This document shows, in pieces, positions 35,637 to 44,553 of a DNA stretch of 64,000 bases. The stretch covers positions 124,001-188,000 of the forward strand of contig NZ_JAVIXR010000002.1 of the NCBI RefSeq assembly GCF_031157525.1, given 5' to 3'. The number at the start of each line of letters is the position of its first letter. Positions within the stretch are counted from its first letter, which is position 1. Below the pieces are notes generated by a model, which ran no database searches, was not told where the DNA came from, and saw only the letters and a program-made list of their open reading frames with translations. The DNA is from Marinobacter sediminicola (lineage in GTDB: Bacteria > Pseudomonadota > Gammaproteobacteria > Pseudomonadales > Oleiphilaceae). The translations under genes were made by a program, and so were the position numbers.

Positions 35637-36617
35637 GTGATCAAAAACTACGGCATCCTTTTATTACCAGAATTCAGCAATCTATGCTTTTCTAACCTCA
35701 TAGAGCCGCTCCGGGCCGCCAATGACTTATCTGACCAACCGGTCGCCAAGTGGCACTTGTTTTCTCTTAATGGTCACAGTGTTTCAAGCACCAGCGGCCT
35801 GACATTTCCAGTTAACAAAAGCATCTCCGACATTCCGGACACGGCTCCGCTGGACATTCTGTTTGTTCTCGCCAGCTACAACTACAAATCTTACATCACG
35901 CCTGAGCTGGTTCACCAACTCAAGAAACTGAAGCCCTATGCCAAACAAATCGCCGGTTTGGATGCGGGGGCGTTTGCGCTCGCCAGAGCAGGCCTGTTAA
36001 GCGGCTACCGGGCGACCATTCACTGGGCAGAGCTTGAAGTGTTCCAGGAAGCATTCCCTGAGATCAAAGTGTGTGCCGACCGTTACGTTATTGACCGAGA
36101 CAGAATCACTACCGGGGGCGCCAGCACGTCGATGGATCTGATACTGGAAGTGATTCGCCGGCACCACGGCGAGCAACTGGCGATCGAGGTTGCTGAGTTC
36201 CTGATTTTTGATATCGAGCGCCCTGGAAGCAGCCAGCAACGGGAATTTACTTCCGCACGGCTCAGTATGCGAGCACCACGCCTGGCCAAAGCGGTTAAAG
36301 TTATGGAGGCCAATATTGAAACGCCGCTGGCCATCTCGGACCTAGCACTGCATGTGGGTACGTCACAGCGACAACTGGAACGGGAATTCCGCAACATTTT
36401 AGAAACGACACCAGCCCGCTACTATATTTTTCTGCGCGCGGCTGCAGCCCGGCGATTATTGCGGGAAACGAATTTCAGCATTACTCAAATTGCTGTGCGC
36501 ACTGGCTTTAACTCGTCTGCTGCACTCATACGAAATTACCGCTCCACCTATAACTGCACACCGTCAGCCGATCGTAAGCTGCATAAACTACGTACAACGT
36601 CCCCAGACGAATCATAA
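35637..36617 (+). CDS. GlxA-family AraC-type transcriptional regulator
   Basis: 326 residues from GTG 35637 (AGGA about ten bases upstream). The N-terminal half (about 4-190) is a DJ-1/PfpI-like amidotransferase fold (NYGILLLPEFSNLCFSNLIEPLRAAN; AGLDAGAFALARAGLL; DRITTGGASTSMDLIL). The C-terminal third (about 225-320) is an AraC double helix-turn-helix (LALHVGTSQRQLEREFRN and SITQIAVRTGFNSSAALIRNYRS). GlxA-type regulators such as CdhR, GbdR and ArgR respond to carnitine, betaine or arginine. Convergent to a CaiD/CaiT-like operon, it is a candidate carnitine-type regulator. Controlling the upstream ABC transporter is the other option. Confidence 0.9.
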   Translation: MIKNYGILLLPEFSNLCFSNLIEPLRAANDLSDQPVAKWHLFSLNGHSVSSTSGLTFPVNKSISDIPDTAPLDILFVLASYNYKSYITPELVHQLKKLKPYAKQIAGLDAGAFALARAGLLSGYRATIHWAELEVFQEAFPEIKVCADRYVIDRDRITTGGASTSMDLILEVIRRHHGEQLAIEVAEFLIFDIERPGSSQQREFTSARLSMRAPRLAKAVKVMEANIETPLAISDLALHVGTSQRQLEREFRNILETTPARYYIFLRAAAARRLLRETNFSITQIAVRTGFNSSAALIRNYRSTYNCTPSADRKLHKLRTTSPDES

Positions 36618-36637
36618 AAAAAGCCCCCGAGGGGGCC
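36616..36637 (-). terminator. Rho-independent terminator of the catabolic operon
   Basis: On the minus strand a short GC-only hairpin (GCCCC/GGGGC) is followed by seven T. It sits about 40 bases after the nitronate monooxygenase stop and overlaps the last codon of the convergent GlxA-type gene. Confidence 0.75.
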
Positions 36638-36673
36638 AAAGTCATAAAACATCTCAACTCAACTCATTTCGTA

Positions 36674-37651
36674 TCAGGCAATTGTTAGCCCGGCTAGGCG
36701 TCCGCGAACAATCTCGGTCGCTTCCGACACAATACGCTTGACCAATTCGTCGACTGTTGGAATATCATGGACCAAGCCCTGAGACATTCCTGCCCACCAA
36801 ATCCCCTGCTCCATATCGCCTGTTTCCAGCACTATCGCACCGCGCTTGCCTGCCACCAGTTCAGCCACATCCGAAAACTCGCTGCCTTCCCGCTGTTCAA
36901 TGCGTGCCACTTCTTCTGCAACAGCATTACGATGCACCCGCGCGGTGTTGCGGAATTTACGGAAAATAAGCTGCGTATCCCGCTCGCTACTCGCCACTAG
37001 TTTGTCTTTCAAGTTCTGATGCACCGGAGCCTCCACCGTGCATAAGAAGCGGGTGCCCATGCTCATGCCCTCGGCACCCATGGCCAGGGCTGCGACCAAG
37101 CCACGGGCATCACTAAAGCCCCCGCAGGCAACGACAGGAATGCTCAGCGCATCCACCGTGCTCGGCACTAACACCAGTGATGGAATATCATCTTCGCCCG
37201 GATGCCCAGCGGCCTCAAAACCGTCAATGATCACCGCATCGCAACCAACCTCTTGCGCCTTCAGTGCATGGCGTACCGAGGTGCATTTGTGGACCACTTT
37301 GATGCCGGCAGCCTTGAACGCCGCCATGAAAGGCTCAGGGCTGCGCCCCGCGGTTTCGACAAATTTGACGCCAGAATCAATGATGACCTGTGCGTACTCC
37401 GCATAGGGGGGTGGTGTAAGCGTGGGCAAAATTGTGAGATTTACGCCAAACGGCTTGTTGGTCATTGCCTTTGTACGAACAATCTCTTGCGCCAAGGCCT
37501 CGGGCGTTGGTTGTGTCAGTGCGGTAAGAAACCCCATTGCGCCCGCATTGGCAACTGCTGAAACCAGCTCTGCCGTTGACACTCGCTGCATCCCGCCCTG
37601 AAGGACGGGATGCTCAACTCCAAACAGTTCCGTAATCCGCGTTTTAAACAT
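36674..37651 (-). CDS. Nitronate monooxygenase family flavoprotein
   Basis: 325 residues with the NMO/2-nitropropane dioxygenase pattern: GVEHPVLQGGMQRVS, SAVANAGAMGFLTA, GVNLTILPT, KVVHKCTSVRHALKAQEVGCDAVIIDGFEAAGHPGEDD, VVACGGFSDARGLVAALAMGAEGMSMGTRF. It binds FMN and is a soluble TIM barrel. The family oxidises alkyl nitronates such as propionate-3-nitronate, but many members have unknown substrates; FabK-type reductases are related. It is the last gene of the operon, one base after the BCCT stop. A role with a trimethylammonium substrate is not known to me. Confidence 0.85.
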   Translation of the reverse strand: MFKTRITELFGVEHPVLQGGMQRVSTAELVSAVANAGAMGFLTALTQPTPEALAQEIVRTKAMTNKPFGVNLTILPTLTPPPYAEYAQVIIDSGVKFVETAGRSPEPFMAAFKAAGIKVVHKCTSVRHALKAQEVGCDAVIIDGFEAAGHPGEDDIPSLVLVPSTVDALSIPVVACGGFSDARGLVAALAMGAEGMSMGTRFLCTVEAPVHQNLKDKLVASSERDTQLIFRKFRNTARVHRNAVAEEVARIEQREGSEFSDVAELVAGKRGAIVLETGDMEQGIWWAGMSQGLVHDIPTVDELVKRIVSEATEIVRGRLAGLTIA

Positions 37652-37652
37652 G

Positions 37653-39275
37653 CTATTTCGCTCCTGCTAAAGGTTCTCTGACCCTGATTGGTGATGCTTT
37701 AACCACTACGCCCCTGCTCACCTGAGTCAGTGATGACTGCAACTCCGGGTAATCCACGCGCAACCAGCGCAACAGCGAGACGAAGGACATAAACATCACC
37801 ACCATTAAGGGCACGCCAACAACGAGGCTTGCGGTTTTTAGCGGCTCCAGTCCACCAGCATTCATCAACACCAGTCCTGCGGCCCCCAGCGCTACTGCCC
37901 AGAAAAACCGGTTAGCAACATTTGGCTCAATACCCTCACCAAGGTTGCGCGAGGTTACCGAAGCCAATACATACGCGGACGAATCAACCGTTGTACCGGA
38001 GTACACAAAGCCCACCATGATAAATAGCACCAAAATAATGTCGTAGAATGGCAACTGCTCCAACGTGCCTAAAATGGCAGCCGAAGGACCGTCGCTGGCG
38101 ATGGTCTCGATCACCGGAAAGGTACCGCTCAGTTCGGCATGCATGGAAACGCTGCCAAACAGGACAAAGAATAAAATGCACCCAGCACTGCCGGCTCCCA
38201 GCACCGTCAGCCCGATATCACGGAAGGTACGGCCACGGGATATCCGAGCGATAAAAATGCCCATATAAGGCCCCATTGCGACCCACCAGGCCCAGTAAAA
38301 AATGGTCCACCATTGCGGGAACATGCTTTCGGCCACGGGATCGGTGTAGAACGCCATATGAGCGAACTCAGTGACCAGCAAACCCACGCTGTTGGTAAAG
38401 CTGTTCAGCATGAAGAAAGTCGGACCACCAATGAAAATCATGACGCAGAGGATACTCAGAGCATACAGATTGATCTGGCTTAGGCGCTGAATACCGCGCT
38501 TTAATCCCAGCACAACTGAGGTGACAAAAATGACAACCCAAATCAGTACAACTCCAATGTCAACATTGAAGGTGTGTTCGATACCAAACAAACGACTAAC
38601 GGCTTCAGCCAACATTGGCGTGCCTGAAGCCAACACGGTACCAATGCCTCCGACCAAGCCAAACACCATCACAATATCAATTACCTTGCCCGCAAGACCG
38701 TTGGCATTTTTATCACCAATGAGGCCCGCGCAACCCGCACTCAAGCGCAACTGCGATTGTTTACGGTTATAGAACGCATAGCCTATAGGGAAAGCCGTCA
38801 GACAATAAAACGCCCAAGCTAACGGCCCCCAGTGAAACATGCCGTACATCGCAGCGTAGTCAGCCGCCGTATCACTTTTTGGCTCCAGACCAAACGGTGG
38901 CGCAGTAAAGTAGTAGGTCCACTCAATGGACGACCAGAAAATCAGCGACGTGCCTATACCGGAGCAAAAGAACATCACGATCCAGCTAAGCCTCGAGAAT
39001 TCCGGCTTGGCATCCGGTCCACCGAGCCGAACCTGGTTGTAGCGCCCCAGTGAGAGCCATAACACCGCACCAAAGAAAAACGCTCCGGCCCAGATATAGG
39101 CGAACCCCAGTTGATTGGTGACAAACTCAAACGCAACCTTGATCGCTGCTTGCGTCTGACTTTCGAACACGATCATCACGATGATAACGGCGGTAACAAT
39201 GATGCACGCAGGCCAGAAGATATGTCGATCTATCTGGGCCTCCTGTTTTTTAACCACGTTTGTTGTTGATTTCAT
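37653..39275 (-). CDS. BCCT-family transporter, CaiT-like
   Basis: 540 residues, about 12 membrane helices. Phrases closely follow E. coli CaiT: WIVMFFCSGIGTSLIFWSSIE, TAPPFGLEP, FHWGPLAWA, FYTDPVAESMFPQWWTIFYWAWWV and FIARISRGRTFRD. The tryptophan box (WAWW) that cradles the trimethylammonium group is intact. The family moves glycine betaine, choline, carnitine and gamma-butyrobetaine; CaiT is a sodium-independent antiporter, BetP a sodium symporter. The resemblance points to carnitine or butyrobetaine. Coupling cannot be told: the short segment where CaiT has PRM reads AHM here. It precedes nitronate monooxygenase by one base. Confidence 0.92.
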   Translation of the reverse strand: MKSTTNVVKKQEAQIDRHIFWPACIIVTAVIIVMIVFESQTQAAIKVAFEFVTNQLGFAYIWAGAFFFGAVLWLSLGRYNQVRLGGPDAKPEFSRLSWIVMFFCSGIGTSLIFWSSIEWTYYFTAPPFGLEPKSDTAADYAAMYGMFHWGPLAWAFYCLTAFPIGYAFYNRKQSQLRLSAGCAGLIGDKNANGLAGKVIDIVMVFGLVGGIGTVLASGTPMLAEAVSRLFGIEHTFNVDIGVVLIWVVIFVTSVVLGLKRGIQRLSQINLYALSILCVMIFIGGPTFFMLNSFTNSVGLLVTEFAHMAFYTDPVAESMFPQWWTIFYWAWWVAMGPYMGIFIARISRGRTFRDIGLTVLGAGSAGCILFFVLFGSVSMHAELSGTFPVIETIASDGPSAAILGTLEQLPFYDIILVLFIMVGFVYSGTTVDSSAYVLASVTSRNLGEGIEPNVANRFFWAVALGAAGLVLMNAGGLEPLKTASLVVGVPLMVVMFMSFVSLLRWLRVDYPELQSSLTQVSRGVVVKASPIRVREPLAGAK

Positions 39276-39344
39276 TACTAAATGCCTCTATGCGACCTAT
39301 TTATTATTAGAAGATCTAAAGCTTTCTTTGGGCAATAATCGTTT

Positions 39345-40502
39345 TTACGTTTGAGCTCTCAACAGTTCCTTGGAAATGATGTGACGCTGTATTTCCGACG
39401 TACCTTCCCAGATTCGCTCGATTCGGGCATTTCGCCACAACCGCTCTACGGTCGTTTCATTCATTAGCCCCATACCACCGTAGATTTGTACCGCCTCATC
39501 GGTCACACGCCCCAGCATTTCACTGGCATAGAGCTTTGCCATGCCGGCGTCGCCATCGGTCATCGTGCCCTGATCCATCTTCCAGGCAGCATGCAACGTC
39601 ATCAACTCGGCCGCCCGAATCTCAGTGACCATGTCTGCCAGCTTGAACGAAATACCCTGATTGGCACCGATCGCTTTGCCAAATTGTTTTCTGTCGGCGG
39701 CCCATTGCGTTGCAAGCGCCTGCGCACGCTGAGCTTGGCCAACGCAGTGAGCAGCCACCATGACCCGTCCCGCGGTCAGCCAGGCATTCGCCACATCCCA
39801 GCCTTTACCCACGTCACCCAGAACTTTGGACTCATGTACCCGGCAATCATCAAAAAACAATTCATACTGGTGGTAACCACGGTTACTGACGCAGATGGGG
39901 CCACGGCGGACGGTGAAACCCGGGGTGCCCTTATCCACCAGAAACGAGGTAACCTGATTACGGGGACGTCCCGACGAGTTATCAGTACCGGTAACCGCAA
40001 ACACAATAGCAAAGTCGGCTTCGCCCGCATGGCTTATAAAATGTTTGCCGCCATTAATCACGAAGCTGTCGCCGTCTTTGCGCGCACGGGTGGTGATACC
40101 CGATGCATCAGAACCCGCACCTGGCTCAGTCAGAGCAAAACAGTCCGCTTTCTCGCCGCGAACGCACGGCATCAGATAATCGTTTATCTGCTCCCCTCTG
40201 CATGCCATCAGGATATTGCTTGGGCGCGCGACAAACACCTGCAGCGCCCACGAGACTTTTGCCAACTCCCGCTCAATCAGAGCCTGGGAAACGTGATCAA
40301 TACCCAGTCCTCCCACTGATTCGGGCATATTAAACGCATACAGGCCGGCCTCCAGTGCCTTCTGCGTGATGGTCGCAGCGAGCTCCGGGCTTACCTCGCC
40401 GCTGGCTTCAACGGCATCTTCATGTGGCAACAGTTCTTTTTCGACAAAAGCTGCTGTTGTGCTTACCAGCATGTTTTGCTCTTCGGTCAACTGGAAATCC
40501 AT
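39345..40502 (-). CDS. Acyl-CoA dehydrogenase (possible betainyl-CoA dehydrogenase)
   Basis: 385 residues from ATG 40502 with GGGAG six bases upstream. FAD-binding motifs CFALTEPGAGSDASG (about 122-135) and INGGKHFISHAG (149-160), RKQFGKAIGANQGISFKLADM (271-291), and YGGMGLMNE (341-349) are present. The catalytic base is probably E366 in WEGTSEIQR. Family members oxidise or, in CaiA, reduce the alpha-beta bond of acyl-CoAs. With the CaiD- and CaiT-like neighbours the substrate could be gamma-butyrobetainyl-CoA or crotonobetainyl-CoA; an ordinary fatty acyl-CoA is also possible. Confidence 0.9.
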   Translation of the reverse strand: MDFQLTEEQNMLVSTTAAFVEKELLPHEDAVEASGEVSPELAATITQKALEAGLYAFNMPESVGGLGIDHVSQALIERELAKVSWALQVFVARPSNILMACRGEQINDYLMPCVRGEKADCFALTEPGAGSDASGITTRARKDGDSFVINGGKHFISHAGEADFAIVFAVTGTDNSSGRPRNQVTSFLVDKGTPGFTVRRGPICVSNRGYHQYELFFDDCRVHESKVLGDVGKGWDVANAWLTAGRVMVAAHCVGQAQRAQALATQWAADRKQFGKAIGANQGISFKLADMVTEIRAAELMTLHAAWKMDQGTMTDGDAGMAKLYASEMLGRVTDEAVQIYGGMGLMNETTVERLWRNARIERIWEGTSEIQRHIISKELLRAQT

Positions 40503-40525
40503 AGTTTTCTCCCAATCAGATATTG

Positions 40526-41308
40526 TTATTGTCCAGTCCACTTAGGGGCTCGCCCTTCAAGAAACGCTTTGGCGCCCTCTTGAGCATCTTTGCTGTCGAG
40601 CATAGCCATAAATGCCGGCCACTCTTTTGCCCGCAGGGCCGCATAACTCTCAGCGAAGGTCAGACCTTCTGTCAGTTCGATCGCTTCCTTGATGGCCGCC
40701 AAAGAAAGTGGTGCAGCCTTGATCAGCTCATGTGCCAACTCACGGGCGGCGGACATGGCCTCGCCCTTGGGCACAACGGTGTTAACCAAGCCAAGGTCCA
40801 TAAGCTCTTGCGCGGATAGACGCTGTGCAGTCATCAGAATGGAAAAGGCCTTTTGTCGCGGCAGCAATTTTGGCAGCAAGAAGGTAGCCACATCTGGAGC
40901 AACCCCCAGTTGCGCCTCCGGCAACCAGAACTGCGCGGATTCGTCGGCCACAACAAAGTCTGAACGCAGCAGCATTTCGAAGCCGGCACCGATGGCGTAA
41001 CCATTAACCGCACAAATAACCGGCTTGTTCAGGTTCGGCAGTTCAATAAAGCCGCCGAAACCACCTTCACCAAAATCGCCGATGAACTCTTCCCCTTCGG
41101 CGACCGAACTCAAGTCCCAACCACCACAGAAAAACTTCTCCCCGGCACCAGTAAGAATGGCCACCCGCAGCGAAGGGTCATCACGGAACTCCGCGAATAA
41201 CTTGCCCATATCACTACTCAGCTCCGCGCTGACAGCATTGCCTTTGGGTTTATCCAGAGTGATTTCGAAAATTTCGCCATTACGCACAGCGTGCAGATAT
41301 TCGGACAT
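40526..41308 (-). CDS. Enoyl-CoA hydratase/isomerase, CaiD-like (copy B)
   Basis: 260 residues from ATG 41308 with AAGGA eight bases upstream; a longer frame to 41479 runs into copy A. The crotonase fold is clear, with oxyanion-hole segment GGWDLSSVAEGE and both catalytic glutamates at E111 (GAGFEM) and E131 (LPEAQLG), the positions used in E. coli CaiD. The N-terminal half follows CaiD closely (LEITL..PK.NA, FRDDP.LRVAI.TGAGEKFF, DFG.GGF). CaiD interconverts crotonobetainyl-CoA and carnitinyl-CoA. It aligns without gaps to copy A. 23 bases separate it from the dehydrogenase gene. Confidence 0.9.
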   Translation of the reverse strand: MSEYLHAVRNGEIFEITLDKPKGNAVSAELSSDMGKLFAEFRDDPSLRVAILTGAGEKFFCGGWDLSSVAEGEEFIGDFGEGGFGGFIELPNLNKPVICAVNGYAIGAGFEMLLRSDFVVADESAQFWLPEAQLGVAPDVATFLLPKLLPRQKAFSILMTAQRLSAQELMDLGLVNTVVPKGEAMSAARELAHELIKAAPLSLAAIKEAIELTEGLTFAESYAALRAKEWPAFMAMLDSKDAQEGAKAFLEGRAPKWTGQ

Positions 41309-41348
41309 CGGTATATTCCTTTCTTGTTCTGAATTTTGAAATCGATAT

Positions 41349-42131
41349 TTATTCGCCAACCCAGCGGGGCTCACGGCCCTCGCCAAATGCTTTGGCTCCT
41401 TCCATCGAGTCATCGCTTTCCAGCATGGTTTTGAACGCCGGCCAGGTGTCTGTGCGCAAGCGCTCATAACATTCCGCAAAAGTGCTGGTTTCGGTACTGT
41501 TGACCACCTCTTTGATCGCTGCCAGTGACAAGGGGGCAGCTTTCAACAAGCTCTCAGCCAGCGCCCGCGCTGCGCTCATCAACTCCGATCCCGGCACAAC
41601 CTGATTCACCAAACCCCAGGCCGCCATTCGCTGGGCCGAAAACCGGCGCCCGGTCATCAGCACTTCCATCGCCCGTTGTCGGGTCAGTAGTTTGGGCAAC
41701 ATAAAGGTGCCAATATCCGGTGCAATGCCGATATGCACTTCCGGCAGCAAAAACTCGGCGTGCTCAGCCGCCACCACAAAATCAGCCCGCATCAGCATTT
41801 CAAATCCGGCGCCGACCGCCATACCATTCACCGCACAAATCACCGGCTTGTTGAGGTCTTTCATTTCGGGGAAACCGGCAAAGCCACCTTCACCAAAATC
41901 GCCTATGTACTCCTCGCCCTCGGCGACCGCATTCAGATCCCAGCCCGCAGAATAAAAGCGATCACCCGCACCGGTCATGATGGCAACCCGCAATTCCGGA
42001 TCATCGCGAAATTCTGCAAAGACGCGTCCCAGCTCAAGGCTAAGGGGGATATCAATGGTGTTGGCTTTAGGGCGGCTAAGGGTAATCTCAAGCACAGCCC
42101 CACGACGTTCCAGCTCCAGAAATTCACTCAT
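41349..42131 (-). CDS. Enoyl-CoA hydratase/isomerase, CaiD-like (copy A)
   Basis: 260 residues from ATG 42131 with AGGAG upstream. Features match copy B: AGWDLNAVAEGE, E111 in GAGFEM and E131 in LPEVHIG, and the CaiD-like phrases LEITLSRPKANTID and FRDDPELRVAIMTGAGDRF. The two copies look roughly 60% identical by eye and have the same length, so they arose by tandem duplication. One could hydrate crotonobetainyl-CoA and the other act on a different enoyl-CoA, or on the opposite stereoisomer; the sequence does not decide. It overlaps the upstream synthetase stop by a few bases, so the operon is tight here. Confidence 0.9.
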   Translation of the reverse strand: MSEFLELERRGAVLEITLSRPKANTIDIPLSLELGRVFAEFRDDPELRVAIMTGAGDRFYSAGWDLNAVAEGEEYIGDFGEGGFAGFPEMKDLNKPVICAVNGMAVGAGFEMLMRADFVVAAEHAEFLLPEVHIGIAPDIGTFMLPKLLTRQRAMEVLMTGRRFSAQRMAAWGLVNQVVPGSELMSAARALAESLLKAAPLSLAAIKEVVNSTETSTFAECYERLRTDTWPAFKTMLESDDSMEGAKAFGEGREPRWVGE

Positions 42132-44230
42132 TGGACAGTCTCCTGAGTGTCAGAAAAATTCACGGGTTGAGTGGTTTGATGATGGCCGGGAACACACCGG
42201 ATCAGGGCGTCCGCAGCGACCACTCCCTGCCCTTCCGGCAACACCATCAGTGGGTTAACGTCGAGTTCAATCAGTGAGTCCGCGTGGCGTTCGGCGTAGG
42301 CCGCAATCGCCATGACCGCATCGATCACAGCCTCCAGATCTGCCTCCGGCCGCCCGCGAAAACCGAACAGCAGGCTAGAGGTCTGCAGTGAGCGCAACGC
42401 CTTCTCCACCTCGGTGCGGTTGGTTGGCAACAGCAAGGGCTGACTGTCCTTGAGCAATTCCACCAGAATGCCACCAGCACCCACCACCAGATGCAGGCCG
42501 AACTGTTCATCGCGACTGACCCCTACAATCAGTTCGGCGACGCTGCCGGAAACCATGCTCTCTATCAAAACATTGCGACCCATCGCCAACATATGTGTCA
42601 CTGCTGCTGTAACTTCGACAGGGCAAGCCAGGTTTAACCGGACACCACCAACATCAGTTTTGTGGGCGATACCTAAAGCTTTGACAGCCACCGGATAACC
42701 CAGTTCTTCGGCCGCAACGACACCCTCGGTCGCCGACGCCACCACTCGGAACCTCGGCACGCTCAAGCCATACGTCGATAACGCTTCTTTGGCACGTGCT
42801 TCGTCAATAACATGCTCACCCGCCATTTCAATGGAGGCGCCTGGCAGAATTAACTGCGAGGGCTCCTTGCAGGCCCAGAGCTGGCCTATCCTGGCAGCCG
42901 CCTCAACGGCGGGGATTGCCGCCTGAATGCCATTCAGTGGCGCAATGCCGTGATCAAGCAACCGCAACGACAGCGTTTCTGGCAGGTTGTCAGAAAGCGT
43001 TGACATTACGGCGGCCGGATATCGCAGGCTTTTGGCTGCCTCGATGATGGCCGCCTCCGCACTTTCCCAATCAGAAGCGTCACAGCGATCTTCTCGAGGC
43101 AGATCCAGCATGCTGATCGCCAGATCGAAGCCTTCGTTCATAAACGCCTCGTAGGTGCGTCGCAAGCCTTCCCGATCACCCCAATCAAACAGTTGGTAAT
43201 CCAACGGGTTAGCTACCACCATTCGCTCGTGCACAACCCGCTTTAAAGCCATAGCTCCGCTGTCTGACAGTGGCGGTAGCGTCAGCGATGTCTTGCTTAT
43301 GGCATCAGCCAAAATAGACATATCGCCTCCAGACGTGCTCATCGCGCCGACTCGAACACCGCTGAGGGGGCCGTGCACATGCAACAACTTCAAGGTTTCA
43401 ACCAGAGTTTCCAGCGAGCTCACCCGAGCGACCCCGGAGCGTTCAAACAACACATCGATTAAGGAATCGGAACCACTCAAGGCTGCGGTATGAGACATCA
43501 CCACCTGACTGGCAATTTCTGAATGGCCGGATTTCAGGGCAACAATAGGCTTGCCAAACTGGCGAGCAATCTCGGCGGCCTGCTGAAAGGCCCGTGGGTC
43601 GGATATTCCCTCGACATATAATCCAATCGCCGACACTTCATCCTGCTGGGCAAAGGTGGTAATTGCATCGTGAAGATCAAACTTGAGCCGGTTGCCCAGT
43701 GACACCAAGTAAGACACTGGCAAGCCGCGGCGCTGCATCGTGAGGTTAAAAGCGATATTGCTGGACATGGTGATAAAGGCAACGCCGCGGTCTACCCGAC
43801 GGCCACCCTGCTGGTCCGGCCACATCATGGCGCCCTGAATGTAGTTCAGAAAGCCGTAGCAATTCGGGCCCAACAACGACATGCTGCCGGCGGCTCGCAA
43901 CAGGCTCTGCTCAAGGGCTTTTCCAGCCTCACCGGCTTCAGAGAACCCCGTGGCATAACACACTGCTCCACCTGCGTCCCGAGCCGCCAGTTCAGCTACA
44001 ATTTGGATACTCAAATCGCGGTTAACCGCAATATAGGCCGCATCAGGGCTACCGGGTAACTCGGCTACTGATCGATAAACTTTACGGCCGGAAATTTCAT
44101 CATGCTTAGGGTGAACCGGCCAAATCTCTCCGGTGAAGCCAACCGCTCCGCATTGTTCAATCACTTTTTTTGCTTCACGACCGCCAAAAACAGCAATGGA
44201 TTTAGGGTGCAGGAAACGTGTAGATAACAT
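42128..44230 (-). CDS. ADP-forming acyl-CoA synthetase (acetate-CoA ligase family)
   Basis: 700 residues from ATG 44230 (GTG 44242 is the alternative). Domains in order: CoA-binding Rossmann fold (STRFLHPKSIAVFGG), succinyl-CoA-ligase-like domains with the phosphohistidine in MSHTAALSGSD (His at about 247), and an ATP-grasp domain (about 480-680: YPVAVKALGIAHKTDVGGVRLNL, ESMVSGSVAELIVGVSRD). It would activate a carboxylate with CoA, ATP going to ADP and phosphate. As first gene of the operon it takes the place of CaiB/CaiC. DddX, a DMSP lyase, is in the same superfamily and often beside BCCT genes, but the CaiD/CaiT-like neighbours favour a carnitine-type acid. Confidence 0.9.
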   Translation of the reverse strand: MLSTRFLHPKSIAVFGGREAKKVIEQCGAVGFTGEIWPVHPKHDEISGRKVYRSVAELPGSPDAAYIAVNRDLSIQIVAELAARDAGGAVCYATGFSEAGEAGKALEQSLLRAAGSMSLLGPNCYGFLNYIQGAMMWPDQQGGRRVDRGVAFITMSSNIAFNLTMQRRGLPVSYLVSLGNRLKFDLHDAITTFAQQDEVSAIGLYVEGISDPRAFQQAAEIARQFGKPIVALKSGHSEIASQVVMSHTAALSGSDSLIDVLFERSGVARVSSLETLVETLKLLHVHGPLSGVRVGAMSTSGGDMSILADAISKTSLTLPPLSDSGAMALKRVVHERMVVANPLDYQLFDWGDREGLRRTYEAFMNEGFDLAISMLDLPREDRCDASDWESAEAAIIEAAKSLRYPAAVMSTLSDNLPETLSLRLLDHGIAPLNGIQAAIPAVEAAARIGQLWACKEPSQLILPGASIEMAGEHVIDEARAKEALSTYGLSVPRFRVVASATEGVVAAEELGYPVAVKALGIAHKTDVGGVRLNLACPVEVTAAVTHMLAMGRNVLIESMVSGSVAELIVGVSRDEQFGLHLVVGAGGILVELLKDSQPLLLPTNRTEVEKALRSLQTSSLLFGFRGRPEADLEAVIDAVMAIAAYAERHADSLIELDVNPLMVLPEGQGVVAADALIRCVPGHHQTTQPVNFSDTQETVQ

Positions 44231-44242
44231 GGATAGAATCAC

Positions 44243-44553
44243 TCCGGCTTTCGACTATTGTTTTTGCTTTAATTCGCCTTTTGCCGAAAAGTCGATGTGA
44301 ATAAAGTTCCATACGAGCTGTTATCGGCATGTGCATCAGTGTCACTCACAAACCGACATGGCTAATTATCAAAAATCGACGGATAAGGGCGATAATGCGA
44401 CATTTTTCCAGCTCCTGAACCAGATCTCTGTGTTATGCGCGATCACCTCCGACAATATCCGTCTGCGACTGAAGACTATTTATAAAGACGGCGAGCCTGA
44501 AGGAGCACCCGCTACCGACGATTTTCTAATCGTTCATCAGGAGGGAAAAGAAA
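44243..44553. other. Upstream region of the catabolic operon with a doubtful small ORF
   Basis: It holds the promoter side of the synthetase operon. On the plus strand a frame from ATG 44358 (MANYQKSTDKGDNATFF...) stays open past the ATPase fragment to 44666, about 100 codons. The first 65 codons look codon-like but match no family I know, and the rest is out-of-frame over the gene fragment. It is probably decayed sequence. Confidence 0.4.

Noticed and set aside
39345..42131. DMSP demethylation branch (DmdC/DmdD)
   Set aside because: An acyl-CoA dehydrogenase plus crotonases could fit, but no DmdA or AMP-forming DmdB is nearby and the crotonases look like CaiD.
42128..44230. DddX (ATP-dependent DMSP lyase)
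   Set aside because: Same superfamily and beside a BCCT gene, but the crotonases and transporter resemble CaiD and CaiT, and no DddB/DddC genes are present. Kept as the main alternative, not as the call.
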